Below are positions 26,675-39,357 of a stretch of DNA of 64,000 nt, piece after piece. The position numbers and the translations under genes are program-made. The stretch is taken from the NCBI GenBank assembly GCA_034440575.1, contig JAOTOL010001634.1, positions 3,009,501 to 3,073,500 on the forward strand. Reading direction: 5' to 3'. A model generated the notes under the pieces. The model had not been told where the DNA came from, ran no database searches, and saw only the letters and a program-made list of their open reading frames with translations. Origin of the DNA: Imbricaverruca yamaguchii. Lineage: Eukaryota > Arthropoda > Thecostraca > Neoverrucidae. The stretch's first letter is position 1. Each line of letters begins with the position of its first letter.

Positions 26675-26817
26675 GGTGCTGGTGGGCGCTCCCCGGGCGC
26701 AGACGCCCCAGCCCGGAGTGGTGGAAGGCGGAGCCGTGTACCGATGTGGTGTCAATACCACCGCCGGCGCGCGCGAGTGGCACTCGGACTGCCAGCAGAT
26801 ACCCTTCGACACGAACG
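26675..26817 (+). CDS. integrin alpha exon 2: propeller blade 1
   Basis: The exon begins with G completing the Trp codon, then VLVGAPRAQTPQPG, the GAP half of the first FG-GAP motif. EGGAVYRC and WHSDC carry the blade 1 cysteine pair, and PFDTNG leads into exon 3. The acceptor TGGTTGCAG is the last of a tandem series of near-identical acceptors. The donor is GTAGGT at 26818 and the exon ends with the first base of a Gly codon (phase 1). Length 143 bases. Joined to exon 1 it reads DSSWVLVGAPRA, as in other integrin alpha chains. Confidence 0.9.
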
Positions 26818-29015
26818 GTAGGTGAAAGGTCGCTCCGTGGCCAGCTGTCAACTGGCGCCAAACGAAGGCCAGCTGACGAACAAAGTCAGCTGGCTAGGCC
26901 GGCGGCCGGGCTGACTGGTGATACTGTTGCAAATATATATACATGGCTTGTGATGATCGCTAATTATTAAAATCATATGACGTGTCGTCGAGTGAAGCTA
27001 GTGCAAACCTCATGCACTCGTCCTGTCTCTCCCAGTCTCTATTCCATTATCTACCGCCCTGCATAAATGTCTATCTCTCCTGTATGCAATAGTATCATAA
27101 ACAGTCAGAGCTGGCCGAAGAGATTAACTCCAGCACCAAAGCGAAACCAGGTCACTGTGAATGTAGCATGGTAGGTATTGCAAATTCAGGACTGCCTTTG
27201 CTGTTGGAATACCTACTTCCCTTAAGTTCCCTCAAGTTCAATAAAGCAGGCACAATCTCTATTGCTGCAAAAATGCGTCCAATACCCAAGGTGAAATCAT
27301 ATGTAGCTCGGTGACACAGTATATGCTGATGCGCACTGTGCTGACCAAAAGATCTATTAAGGATCAACGTACCACTGGTCGTGCCGAACGGCGGCTACCG
27401 CGCACCGTTATCCGATGTTGTGACATGACTCCCATCCACCCTCTTCAGATGACCCCGGCGGTCGCCTGCACCTTCTCCAACGGTAGCGACAGGACCGCCG
27501 GGGTGATGTCTGCCCCATCCATCCTCTTCAGATGACCAAATGACAAAGTTACTTTTGTCCTTTGGTCATTGCACGGCAAAAGCCGACTGAAAGGCATTTC
27601 CTCCAATTTGCGAACATTTATACGCCCTCCTAAGTGGTATTCGTATTTATAACTGACGGTGCTTACCTTCAGGACGAGGTAGATCTCTAAATTGTGGTCT
27701 CTCAAGATCGGAACAACAGTCATCCGGCATTGTACCAGGTGTACCAAGGACATCGTAGGAAAGCAATGTTTATTCAAATGCAGAACAAAAGCAATGCTGG
27801 CATAGATATAATTACATAAAAAGTTGAATTGATGTCACCGGTTTAAAATAATTTGAGTGAACCTTCTGGGTTCGCTGACATGTTGCTTCCGTCATGCGAA
27901 GCTTGTGTAAAATATGAAGCTACCTCAGATTCATCACTGTAAGAGAGGACTTGTATCTTTCGAATATCTTCCCTTGGAAGTCGTTGATCGAATAAACATC
28001 GATAGCTTGCCGTTATCAGGGTTGGAAACATGGCACTGCCCTGAATGTTTGTCATCCAGACCATTTTCCTCCCCAAGAAGTTATGCACCTCTTTTTTGCA
28101 AGCGATGAATTGATTTCCTTGAAAATGACTGAAAGCTCATTGCCGTTTGATGAGCATGCCCACAACCGACCGTGAGGCACAACAAGGAGACTTGGATCTA
28201 AAAAACACACATAAAATTATCATTAGACATGTAACTCCTCAAAATATTCCTCTCCTACCTCATGACGACCAAGCATAAGTACATTCCTGCCCTTGATCGG
28301 TGAGAGGTTGTTCCTCATAGACGTATTTCTGGGAGCTGCGTGGTGAGCGGAGCTCGCTGCCGTTGAACACTCTCACACAGAGTGAGAACCTCCACTAGTA
28401 ACGGATCAAAACGGGGGAGGAAACGATGACATCTGCCGGGATGAACAAATGCTAAGACTTGTTTGCGGTTATCTTCATTTCTAGACAAGCTCTACTCATA
28501 CAATGCTAGTCTCAGCATGATTCTCATTTTTGTTCAAATCCTATAATTGTTATATTGGAACCTGGCACTCCTGGATCCATTCAATTTTCAACGAATTTTC
28601 ACTTGACTCTTCCGAAAACCGCTTTCCTTGTCTCCCTCCCTCTTGCCGGCTGGCTTCACCTTTGTCGCCGGATGCATCTTTGGGGATGCATCCACCTCTG
28701 AGGATGAATCGGCCTTTGCAGCTTGATCCACCCTTGAGACTGGATCGGCCTTAGCGGTTCAGGTGCACTTTGGGACATAGCTTGAGATCCGGGCGGCACG
28801 TGACTGCTCGCTTCGGATCGCTGTCCGCCCTCGAGGCGGGCGACTGATGACTGGGCTGAGCCCAGGCGCACCAGATGAGATCACGGGCCTGGTGCCCGTA
28901 CCTGTACCTGCAGATTGGCCAGGCGTAATGCAGGGACTGGTTGGAAAACACCGGCCGACGTGAATGCACAACGTACCTGAGCGAACGTCGGGACCGTCCG
29001 CTTACGCACTCGGGC
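26818..29015. other. start of intron 2, nothing recognised
   Basis: Mostly unique-looking sequence. Around 27430-27535 a CATCCACCCTCTTCAGATGA word recurs as a direct repeat, flanking a CCCCGGCGGTC/GACCGCCGGGG inverted pair. No gene-like frame. Confidence 0.45.
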
Positions 29016-29535
29016 GTTCTGCACTACGGCCGGAGCTAATCGCTGCTGATATCCGTTCTGCACTACGGCCGGAGCTAACCGCTACTGATATCCGTTTTGC
29101 ACTACGGCCGGAGTAACCGTACTGATATCCGTTCTGCACTACGGCCGGAGCTAATCGCTACTGATATCCGTTCTGCACTACGGCCGGAGTAACGCTCTGA
29201 TTCACTACGTCCGGAGCTAACCGCTACTGATATCCGTTTTGCACTACGGCCGGAGTCGGTCACCGCTGATATCCGTTCTGCACTACGGCCGGAGCTAATC
29301 GCTGCTGATATCCGTTCTGCACTACGGCCGGAGCTAATCGCTGCTGATATCCGTTCTGCACTACGGCCGGAGCTAATCGCTACTGATATCCGTTTTGCAC
29401 TACGGTCGGAGCTAACCGCTACTGATATCCGTTTTGCACTACGTCCGGAGCTAACCGCTACTGATATCCGTTCTGCACTACGGCCGGAGCTAATCGCTGC
29501 TGATATCCGTTCTGCACTACAGACGGAGCTGATCG
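29016..29535. repeat. 39-bp minisatellite, ~13 copies
   Basis: Unit with landmarks GATATCCGTTCTGCACTACG and GCCGGAGCTAATCGCTGCT, period 39, with some shortened copies near 29105 and 29190. Long Arg/Ser-rich frames on the minus strand are artefacts. Confidence 0.94.
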
Positions 29536-29631
29536 CTGCAGACAGCCTTCTATCCGCTCCTGGAGATCGGCTCCCACTCCTGGAAAGCAGTCTCTCCCGT
29601 CCTGGCGTTCGGCTGCGCAGATCGACTTCTC

Positions 29632-29846
29632 CGGTCCTGAAGACCACATCCTTCGGTCCTGAAGACCACATCCTCCGGTCCTGAAGACCACATCCTCCGG
29701 TCCTGAAGACCACATCCTCCGGTCCTGAAGACCACATCCTCCGGTCCTGAAGACCACATCCTCCGGCCCTGAAGACCACATCCTCCGGTCCTGAAGGACC
29801 ACATCCTCCGGTCCTGAACACCACATCCTCCGGCCCTGAAGAATGA
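29632..29846. repeat. 22-bp minisatellite, ~10 copies
   Basis: Unit CCTGAAGACCACATCCTCCG plus GT, period 22, nearly perfect, ending in GAATGACTCCGG. Open frames on both strands are artefacts. Confidence 0.95.
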
Positions 29847-31494
29847 CTCCGGCGCCGAATTGTATCCGGTACGAATAATGCATCGCCTTTCATTCGCATT
29901 CAGTGCGGCCGGCGGCACCGTCCCGGCTGATGCCGTCTGGCGTGCCTGCTGCGCAGCTACGCTCACTGCCAACGCTTCCGCCGTCCGGCCGCCGTCTGTC
30001 GCACACTGCGCGACGTTGCACTGCATATTCTCAAACAGGTCACTGCATACAATCGGCGGGGAATTTCGCCGTGTGCCGTCCGGATAGGACCCTGCCGCCG
30101 AGAATGTCACTCAGTTCTGCACACTGCAGTCTCGACGGCCTCAGCCGAGTCGTCGACCACCTGTCGAGATTGCGTACTCTGGTCCGCGGAGAAATTCGGC
30201 GTGGGGGTAGATCGAGCGGTATCCGATCAGTTCGGAACCATCGTAGTCCCCGATGGTCCCCAGTAGTCCCGAGTAGTATACAGAAGTCTCCAGTAGTAAG
30301 CGAGTGAAGTGATCTGCGTCGTGTTATGTCTCTCAATGGTTGCCTACAACTCCGCCAGCTCACGTACTGGCAATTAACTGCTGCTCCGCTGCTCTGAGGA
30401 TGTGGTAATTAGCCCGGTAAGAGACCCTCCTTCCATTCCACGTCTGACTGCGACAGGCACACAAAGACAAAACAGACCGACAAGTAGCAGTTTTCTCGGA
30501 AATAACTGTACCTAGGCACGCTTGCCACGGCACCGCATGGGGTACTTATCCACTTCGACAGGGGACTGTCCCTTCACGCAAACTATCTCCAAATCAGCTG
30601 CAGAGTAAACAAAAAAACCAACGCATGACCCAGTCTAAGGCGAATATTGAATCTTGTTATGTGGACCTCGGTTGATACCAAAGATAGCAGATGAGTTCAT
30701 TGATAACTAAATAGCATCGAACATCTATTGAACTCAAGAAATTATGGTTGGGCCTTCTAGGGGCGGATCCAATAATTACCATGGGGATACTTGCCTCGAG
30801 AAAGTGTTATTTCGTCCGAAGGTCACCACTGCCAAAGTACCCGACCCGAAGGAGTGTCTTCGGCTGGAAATCTGTTGAGCGGGAAGCGGGTGCGCTCAAG
30901 CATGTTAGAACCCTCTTGCGAGCATGCCTTCTTATTACAAAGTGCGCCCATTCCTCCTCGTATTCGCCCCTGGAACTTAACATAGCATGATAACTGCAGC
31001 ATAATATCCCCTCCCTCATATTCACCATACTAAGTCGGCAATTTTGCGACGCCACGATGTTGTTTTGACCCAACGCTTGTGTGCGGAAGCAAGTGTACAA
31101 TGCCCGGCTCAACGAAGTTCCTCCCCGCGCCGGAGCACTTCATCTAGCGCTCCATTTTTAAACCTGACTAAAGCAATTCTGCCAATTTCTGATTTCTGAT
31201 AACTCTGAATGTTCCACAGTATGTGTCCTACAAGAAACTGACAAGATTTACTTTTAAGTTTGTAAATTTACTCCTCGGCTCTGTGCGGACCAGAAGACAG
31301 GCGGTTCTGTGGCTTCCGTCATCACATAAGGCTGGCTCATCGACATCTAGCCTTTAGAAATTGAATATTAGTGTTTGTGGTATACAAGGAAAAGTACCAT
31401 CTAGAAACCGCAATGTCAAGCAAATGCCTACGGGATGGAAGTGCTCATACAAGACCATGGTGCTTCTACGCAATTCCTGGAATGTTGCTGTCTT
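29847..31494. other. intron 2 interval, nothing recognised
   Basis: GC-rich at the left, AT-richer at the right. A short CCCCGATGG/AGTAGTCCC-type repeat lies near 30240-30300. No domain is recognised in any frame. Confidence 0.45.
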
Positions 31495-32290
31495 CAGGGG
31501 TGCCCCGAAAATTTCCGTGTGCCCAAAAACAGCTGGGGTGTTCCTACAACAGCTAGGGTACCCTCTCTCCATATTGCCGGGGCATCCTATAACGGCCGGG
31601 GTGTCCCCCTGCAGACTGCAGGACTGCCCCTGCAACGATTTGGATGCCCCTCTACAGACTGTTGGTGCGCCACTAGAAAGACTGTGGTGTCCCTCTGCGG
31701 CTGCGTGCCGCTACAACGGCTAGAGTGCCCTTCTACAGGCCCTTACAATGTCTGGGGTGCCCCTCTACAGGTTGTAGAGGTGCCCATAGAAATGCAGAGG
31801 TGTCTCCTCCAGGTGGGTGCCCCTACAACAGCTGGGCGCCCCTCTACATATTGCAGGGGTGGCTATAATGGCTGATGTGCCCCTCTACAGGCAGCAGGGG
31901 TGTCCCTACAAAGGCAAGGATGCCTCTCTGCGGCTGGGCGCCCCTATACAGGCTGCGGGGGTGCCTCTGCAATGGCTGGTGTGCCCCTCTTCAGACTAAA
32001 AGGGTGACCCTACAACGGCTGGAGTATCAATATGCAAATTGCAGGTGTGCTCTTCTGCAGGCTGCAGTTGGATGCCCCTGCAACGGGTGAGGTTGTCGGG
32101 GCTGTGGTACCCCTCCCTGGTAGAGTAGTCGTCAGTTGGACTTCATGCAGGAGTACCCTTACAATGGCTGGGGAGCCCTATCTGCAGCCTGCAGGTGTGC
32201 TCCTACGACTTCTGGGATGTCTCGCTGCAGCCTGCAGAGATGACCCTACAATGGTTAGGGTGCCCCTCCTCTGCACACCACCGGCTGGAG
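31495..32290. repeat. degenerate ~43-45 bp tandem repeat
   Basis: About 18 diverged copies of a pyrimidine-rich unit with GTGCCCCTCTACAGGCTGCA and GGGTGNCCCTACAACGGCTG landmarks. Substitutions and indels in nearly every copy indicate an old array. Confidence 0.85.
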
Positions 32291-35200
32291 TTCCTCTGAG
32301 AATTTATGGGGCGCCAGTTCCTTCGCGCTCCTCCTCCAGGCTCCGTCATTTGGCGCAGTCGCCTACGTTCCACCCCGCGCACCTGCGGAGCTTGCCTGCC
32401 TTTCATCTCACCAGTACGCTGTTCGCTTGGTGAGCTCGCGACGGTCTGCGGCGGTTTTGCCGAGCAGCCTGAGAGCGCGTGGTCCTCTCGCCTGGTGACG
32501 ACGTGCGTCGTCAACAATCGCCAACGAGCTCCGAGAAGCCCCGTGGCAGTTACACTGCTGGCACGGTGATTGGTGCACGACGTGCGCACGTGCCGCCTCC
32601 CTCGAGCACGTGGCATGCTGTGCGAGCCGTGTCGCGTTATCTGCCTGTCGGACACTAATACCTCAACGGCGTGCTTGGGGAGCGAGCCTCCCGGTGGCTT
32701 CCGTTGGCGCCGTGGCCCCGTTGGCATATGGCCCGCAGCCGCCTTCAGAGTGATCACCAGCTGGTAATCAGGCGCCAACTGGCCACCGGTCACGTGATCA
32801 CGGACGTGATAACAGGCGCAGCGGGAGAGAGGGGGAAGAAGAGGCAGCGGGAAAGGCAAACAGAGAGAGACAGATAAAGAGAGAGATGGAGATGGGGAAC
32901 GAAGGAAGAAAGACAAAGGCAGGTAGAGAGGAGAGAGAGGGAGAAAGAAAAGAGAGAGAAAAGTTAGGTAGGGAGAAATGGCCATGGTCGCAATCAGTCA
33001 CAAATACGGCATCACTCACGGCCGGTCATTTCATGGCCGCGGCGACGCGCCACCGCATCGGCATCCGCGCAACAATCACGACAAAGTCTCCATCGACAGC
33101 CCTGCGCCAGGCCAGGCAGGTATGCCTCCGCGGGACTGATCTCGTGTCGCCACCAACAGGTCCGCCCGGCCGCACTCACAGTCACAGTGGCGGTCGCACC
33201 GTACCGGCTGTGGCAGGGCGGCAGCGGACGGAGGACTTCGCCATTCCATCCCGATAAATGTTTACGGTCCGGAAACCGGTTCACGCGTGACGTCCCGGTC
33301 ATGGGGACCATCTCGTCTCGGCGTCTCGTAAATACCTCCCGCGCCACCGCCGTAGGAGGCACGCGCGCGCACTGCCGTCGCCGAGCCGGCTGACACGACA
33401 CGCACGTGCGCCGGTATCGAGCCGATGGCACACCGATGGCGCTGGCCGACGGACGGGTCGGCCTCCTCCAGCTGTGGCACGGCGCCGGCACTTTACACTC
33501 TTGTTCGACATGCTAATTGCCGGCCGACCGGGGGAGACGGCCGGGACGGGAGTGAAATCGGACCGCTCGTCATATATCAGAAGACGAGATGGAGCCTCCG
33601 TTATACGAACAGTAATTACCGGGCGCTCACGACCCTGCAGCCACAGGTCATCGGTAGGCGCCGCTTACCTCCAATAAATGATTGCGCGTTGAAAAAGCCA
33701 ATCATTAGACAGCCAGCTCGCCTGTTCGGCCACAGAACACTGCACCGGACTCAATGTCGCTTATAGATCATGGGCTATCGTGCTGGGATGTAGAGCAAGG
33801 CGGCTGGATTCCACGTGTGTTTAACAACACCCAGTAGTGAGCTGTGGTTGAGATCGTGTCTTCATGCTGCGAGAGTCCTGGATAATTATGCTGTCACATG
33901 CGGTGGCTGTTATTACAGGCAGACTGCTACCTTCAAAAGGTTAATATCCCGGTGTCCAATTTCTCCGAGCTAGTCTCACAATCAAAGTCAAAGCATTAAT
34001 GGGTATGCTGAGCTGAGCAGGCGTGTGGGATATTCCAGCATATGAAGGCCAGGTATCTGTATTGGTTGTCAAGGAGTCGAATATTATCTGCACAGTATTT
34101 TAGTTCAAGTATTTTGATACAACATAGCATTGCAAAGTGCTGCATGGAGTTGGTTTGTATTATACTCGCCTTCAGTGCTTTTTTGCCATCTTGTCAACAG
34201 AACAATGCGGATCTTGTGGACGGTGGTGTGTGCGTACCTAAATATAGGGTCGAAAACATGAGTCCGGATTGTTGTCGCCTGAGAGCATTGAACAACGGGG
34301 TCAAAAGTGAGCCCTGATATTCGGTGTGCTGGCTACAGTAGGGTAATACATGTCTGCAGCTCACACTATGAATAGTTCGACATCACCCTGGTCGCCGTGA
34401 GCCTGCATCCGCTGCTCAGTGCTCCCGCATCGTAGTGCACTCGCCGAGGGCATGCTGGCACGACACAACACGCGAAGGAAGCGTCCGGTGAACGGACGCG
34501 AGCTCGATTGCCAAACACACAGCAACAGAAGCCGAAGCATCTCAGAGCTCGTAAACTCCCGACTCGTGTAGAAGAACGCAGGCCTCCACAGCGCTCGCCA
34601 AAAACGCCAATGCCGAATCGATGCCGCGGCGGCATTCCCGAGCCCCGCTAACAGTCGAACGGCTGGGATGCGACCATGACTTGTGCGGCGCCGGCATGCG
34701 GCGGCATCATGCGGCACTTTCGGTATGCTGTGAGAACGTGCCGACCGCCTGTCGCTGGCGACGCATGACGGGGCCAATTTGGCACGGTACGCCCGCACGA
34801 TGACTGCAGCGCAGGCCGGCCGGCATTAGCAGTCGGCACACAGCCGGTGTTTTTGGGCGCGCGCAGTATGGCGCGTGCTGTGGTGTTGCACATGTACCCC
34901 GCGTGGAGGGGTCACGGTGCTGACTGCTATGACTGTCACGGGCGACTTTTTGCGCTGATATGTGGTAGGCTGCCTGGCTGTGGCTGTATGCACTCGGAAT
35001 GTTTAGCACCACGATGTGCCTGCCATGAATAATATGTCAGGGAAGGTCGTTAAATTTTATGTTGCCCGCGGGCTGTTATGATTGCTCGTGCAGATCTGCC
35101 TTCTTTTTGGTATACGTCGCCGATGCGTAGTTCGTATCACGTCACTATCTCTTCCCGAGACGTGTATTATTTAAAGTTTTGCACCGCACTAAGACATCCC

Positions 35201-36904
35201 CTAGATGAAATGTTTTAGCATGTACGGTTGAGCCATTGGGATACCGGAGCTCTACGTCGTCCCTAAAATGGGGGGAAATTAACCCCGTGGGGTTGACTGT
35301 ATAGATACAAAGCGTCGTCAGTATCGTGCCGTAATCAGCAGGTTCAACGTCTGACTCTGCCCGGTATACTCCCCCCGCTCAGCGTTACTCGGAACGCAAC
35401 AGAGCCGCAGCGCCGCCACACCTGAGCCGACCCGGAGAGCGACATCGAATAACAGCTGATTAGCGGGTGTTTACCGTGCCGTCCATCAATAACACGTCGC
35501 GCCGCCCGCCCCGGCCGACCCGCTGCATATTCATGCGAGCCGTACCCGACCGTGGCGCGCGCGGCGAGGCTCCGGGCGGCAGAGATCGGGTGTCCCCTTC
35601 CGGCTCCGTGCACCGCACGGACGCGGCGGCGGTTTGCAGCAGACGGTCAGCCGTCATAATTGTTTTCGGTGACGCCGCTGAGGCCGATGCTCAGCCCTCG
35701 CCTACCGAGCTCATTTCGCCGTGGTTGTCATTCGAGAAGAACGCCCACCGCTCCTGACCATGTGACAAAAATGGAGCCGACGTACTTCCTGTCAGGATAA
35801 ACGTATTCCGGCGCTAGCCTCTGTGTTTTCGGTCCTCCAGCGACCATGAATGAGAAATCGTAGTCAGCGTGCATGGGAAAATTGCGGGGAAAACAGCATA
35901 GCTTTGGCTCGTACATATCTATTGACATATCATTTGGTTAAGTAACGCACATGGCCAAAATGGCAAATGAAATCAAACCCTCACAGGCCATGCCGGCTTG
36001 GTTTACAACGGTGAAGGGCTTTCAAAGGGCGTACTTAATTTTCCAGTGATTAAAACGTTCACTGGATTCAAACCCAGGATGTGTAAAAAATTCCAGAAAT
36101 CACGATTTTCCAACAAAAAAAATATCCGGGCCAGTCAAAGTTAACCACCTCGCAAACATTACTAAACGAGCCGAGGGAAATAACGACATATCCCTGTGAG
36201 TTGACATCAACTGCCCAATTGTTTGTATTTATTGCAAGGAATGTACATACCATTAATGCCGAAAACGGCAGCGCGCGATACCTCTCGTCGTTTACCGCTG
36301 GACGCCACCTAACGGCTTACCTTCGGGTTGCAGCCCGACCTCTCATCGGGTGTCCTAGGTTGAGGTTGGTTTTGACCTGATCTTTCGTTAGCTTCCTACG
36401 GCTAGGAACTTTTACCTGAGCTTTTAAAGCACCACTTGCTTTGCTTGTGGTAGTAAATCAGGCAAAGCAAACTCCAGATTGCAATAAGTACGCTGTAGGA
36501 CGTTCATCTAATGTTGCATCTAAGATCCCAGTAAAAGCAAATTAAATTAAATCGCTGTTTGAATTTTGCATCGCATCCATCTAAGCATGACGTTCAGAAG
36601 GCTGCTCACCAGAAATCGGAGGAGCACACTGACATTCAATGGGGCTGCACATTGCACACTCAGACTGTGATTCGCATCATGGGCAGCATTGCACTGCCAC
36701 TGTGTAGGTTCGCCTCGTGTGTATCTCAGCCCACCAGTCCGGCCTCGGACCGTATATTACTGTACACTTTCTCGCACGTCACAAAATCGCTGCAGTGTGA
36801 CGGTAATGGCGGGCTTGGATCGTTCGGTAATGCGACAACAGCCCGGTATGGCATGGTCGCGGTTATCTCCGGCTTACTTACATCCTCCCGTCAGCGTCCA
36901 GCCA
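32291..36904. other. intron 2 interval, nothing recognised
   Basis: A 4.6-kb stretch without a recognisable gene or long tandem array. A GA-rich patch lies at about 32825-32965. GC content is high to about 35700, then falls. Many overlapping short frames on both strands are typical of GC-rich non-coding DNA. Confidence 0.45.
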
Positions 36905-37462
36905 TGGAATGAAAAGGGACGACTGGTGATCAGTGCGTGCTCTCACAGTCCAGTATGGGGGCGACTGGTGATCAGTGCGTGCCCTCACAGTCCAGTATGG
37001 AGACGACTGGTGATCAGTGCGTGCTCTCACAGTCCAGTATGGAGACGACTGGTGATCAGTGCGTGCTCTGTATGGGGGCGACTGGTGATCATCTCCAGTC
37101 GTATGGGGGCGATTGGTGATCAGTGCCTCTCTTTCTCTCTATTGGGGGGAAGTTTTGTTATTAGTGTCCCTCACAGTCCAGTATGGAGACGATTGGTGAT
37201 CAGTGCGTGCCCTCACAGTCCAGTATGGAGACGACTGGTGATCAGTGCGTGCCCTCACAGTCCAGTATGGGGACGATTGGTGATCAGTGCGTGCCCTCAC
37301 AGTCCAGTATGGGGACGATTGGTGATCAGTGCGTGCCCTCACAGTCCAGTATGGAGACGGGTGAATGGTATCGTCAGTATGGGGCGACTGGTGATCAATG
37401 CGTGTCCTCACAGTCCAGTATGGGGACGACTGGTGATCAGTGCGTGCCCTCACAGTCCAGTA
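36905..37462. repeat. 42-bp minisatellite, ~12 copies
   Basis: Unit with GACTGGTGATCAGTGCGTGC and CCTCACAGTCCAGTATGGGG, period 42, interrupted by shorter and divergent units near 37070-37160. Because 42 is divisible by three, the frame repeats a 14-residue motif. This is an artefact. Each unit contains a CCTCACAG acceptor-like word. Confidence 0.94.
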
Positions 37463-38711
37463 TGAGCGGCTTACCGCCTGACAGGCACACAAGCATCCTG
37501 GCGGTAGCTAAATGCATCATGTGTGACAGCTGATTCGACACCACTTGGGGCTTGTTACTTATGACGGGGTGTGACACAACTTCGCCCCGCCCCCACAACT
37601 CCGGAATGAAATGCCTTGTACTTAAGAATAATGCATATTATATTTAGTGTCCGATGATTGAATGCTCTGGTCATGCATACAAAAGATGAAAACACTGACA
37701 CCAACATGATGCACGTTCGTCAAATCTTAGCTATATGGAAGACCGAAAGTCACTGGAAATGAGCAGGATTGAAATAGCAGTGGGACGGGAGCCGGCTCAA
37801 AGTTTGGGGAGGAGAGGGGAGGACGTGAGCCATTTTGAGTCTAAGCTTTCCATACAGCAGCCATATATGGTCAATGTTAAGCTGTTTCAAAGGTGCTGGT
37901 GCCTCCCCCTGCCGCTTCCACTTCCCATGGTCCACGCAGCTTTGCCATATTTCCCTATTATGTCTCCCGACAGGCAAGGTGATTGCTTATGCTACCACGC
38001 TAAGGATACCCTCCCGTCCTCACATCTCATCTGGAATATAATAATAGCTTCTCCCCAAGTGGCTTTTCTCATGGAAACTGCGTCGTTCATTGCGTTTTGA
38101 AGTGCATTGCAATGAGCTTTAAGTTTTATAATATATCCTTCCACCTCATCCAAGTGCCGGATTATTTACATGCAATGTTCACATTTCCCAATCCCGGCCC
38201 ACCGGCGAACGTGTGGGCGGTGCCATTATCCGTGAATGTGCATAAAGTGTTTGAACCAACCAATAAAACAAAACATGCAATGTTCATTCTATGTGTGGTT
38301 TCTTTGAATAAAAAGTGGCAAAACATTACCATATAATCCATTTCTGAAATCATATAGGTAAGTTGGTGCTGAACTCCATAAGGGGTGTTTTAGTTGGGAT
38401 GTTTCAGAGGACTGCTTTTGGCTCACCGTAACTAAACTGCTTCAAATCAAACCGTGTTTTCCCATTTTCCTTTTAGCCAGACTGAATACGTTTACCTAAA
38501 CCTGCGATCTGTTACAGCCTGCGAGACGGCCTGACCTCTTCAAACCAAACCATCAAGTGAGCGGTAAAAACTACAGCTTGTCGTTGCTTGCAGTAGCAAG
38601 CTGCCCTTCCGAGCTGCGTCATTTTCGACGCGCCTCGACGATACAGAAGTCCCAAATGCCGACTATCCGAGCGGATGAGTCGCGTCTTCTGACAGCATCC
38701 TCACTCACGCG
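37463..38711. other. intron 2 interval, nothing recognised
   Basis: Unique-looking sequence with short frames only, leading into the exon 3 acceptor array. Confidence 0.45.
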
Positions 38712-39253
38712 TCCCGTCTTCACAGGCAACAACATGGTGGTCCTCACACACGCGACCCGTCTTCACAGGCAACAACGTGGTGGTCCTCACACACGCGACC
38801 CGTCTTCACAGGCAACAACATGGTGGTCCTCACTCACGCGTCCCGTCTTCACAGGCAACAACATGGTGGTCCTCACTCACGCGTCCCGTCTTCACAGGCA
38901 ACGACATGGTGGTCCTCACTCACGCGTCAACACACGCGTCCCGTCTTCACAGGCAACAACATGGTGGTCCTCACTCACGCGTCCCGTCTTCACAGGCAAC
39001 AACATGGTGGTCCTCACTCACGCGTCCCGTCTTCACAGGCAACAACATGGTGGTCCTCACACACGCGTCCCGTCTTCACAGGCAACAACATGGTGGTCCT
39101 CACTCACGCGTCCCGTCTTCACAGGCAACAACGTGGTGGTCCTCACTCACGCGTCCCGTCTTCACAGGCAACAACATGGTGGTCCTCACTCACGCGTCCC
39201 GTCTTCACAGGCAACAACATGGTGGTCCTCACTCACGCGTCTCGTCTTCACAG
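38712..39253 (+). repeat. 43-bp array carrying twelve copies of the exon 3 acceptor junction
   Basis: Each 43-base unit ends in CGTCTTCACAG and begins with GCAACAACATGG or GCAACAACGTGG, matching the first 12 bases of exon 3 (exactly in the GTGG copies). Acceptor copies precede 38726, 38769, 38812, 38855, 38898, 38953, 38996, 39039, 39082, 39125, 39168 and 39211. The true exon start is 39254. The copies at 39125, 38996, 38855 and 38726 lie 129, 258, 399 and 528 bases upstream, all multiples of three, and the exon 3 frame is open through the whole array. Splicing to these would extend the exon in frame. Confidence 0.95.
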
Positions 39254-39357
39254 GCAACAACGTGGCCGGCGGCCGGGCCATCGACGAGAAGTCGGGCCAG
39301 TGGTTCGGGGCGATGGTGACCTCGACGCCGGGCCGGGACAACACCGGAGTGGTCGTG
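39254..39357 (+). CDS. integrin alpha exon 3: propeller blade 2 start
   Basis: The exon starts with GC completing a Gly codon, then NNVAGGRAIDEKSGQWFGAM, followed by TSTPGRDNTGVVV. WFGAMV is the FG half of the second FG-GAP motif. The exon ends in phase 0 at the donor GTGAGT (39358-39363). Length 104 bases. Its acceptor CTTCACAG is the last of thirteen tandem copies. Exon 4 completes the motif as VVVACAPRY. Upstream frame continuity comes from the repeat array and is not evidence of a larger exon. Confidence 0.9.
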
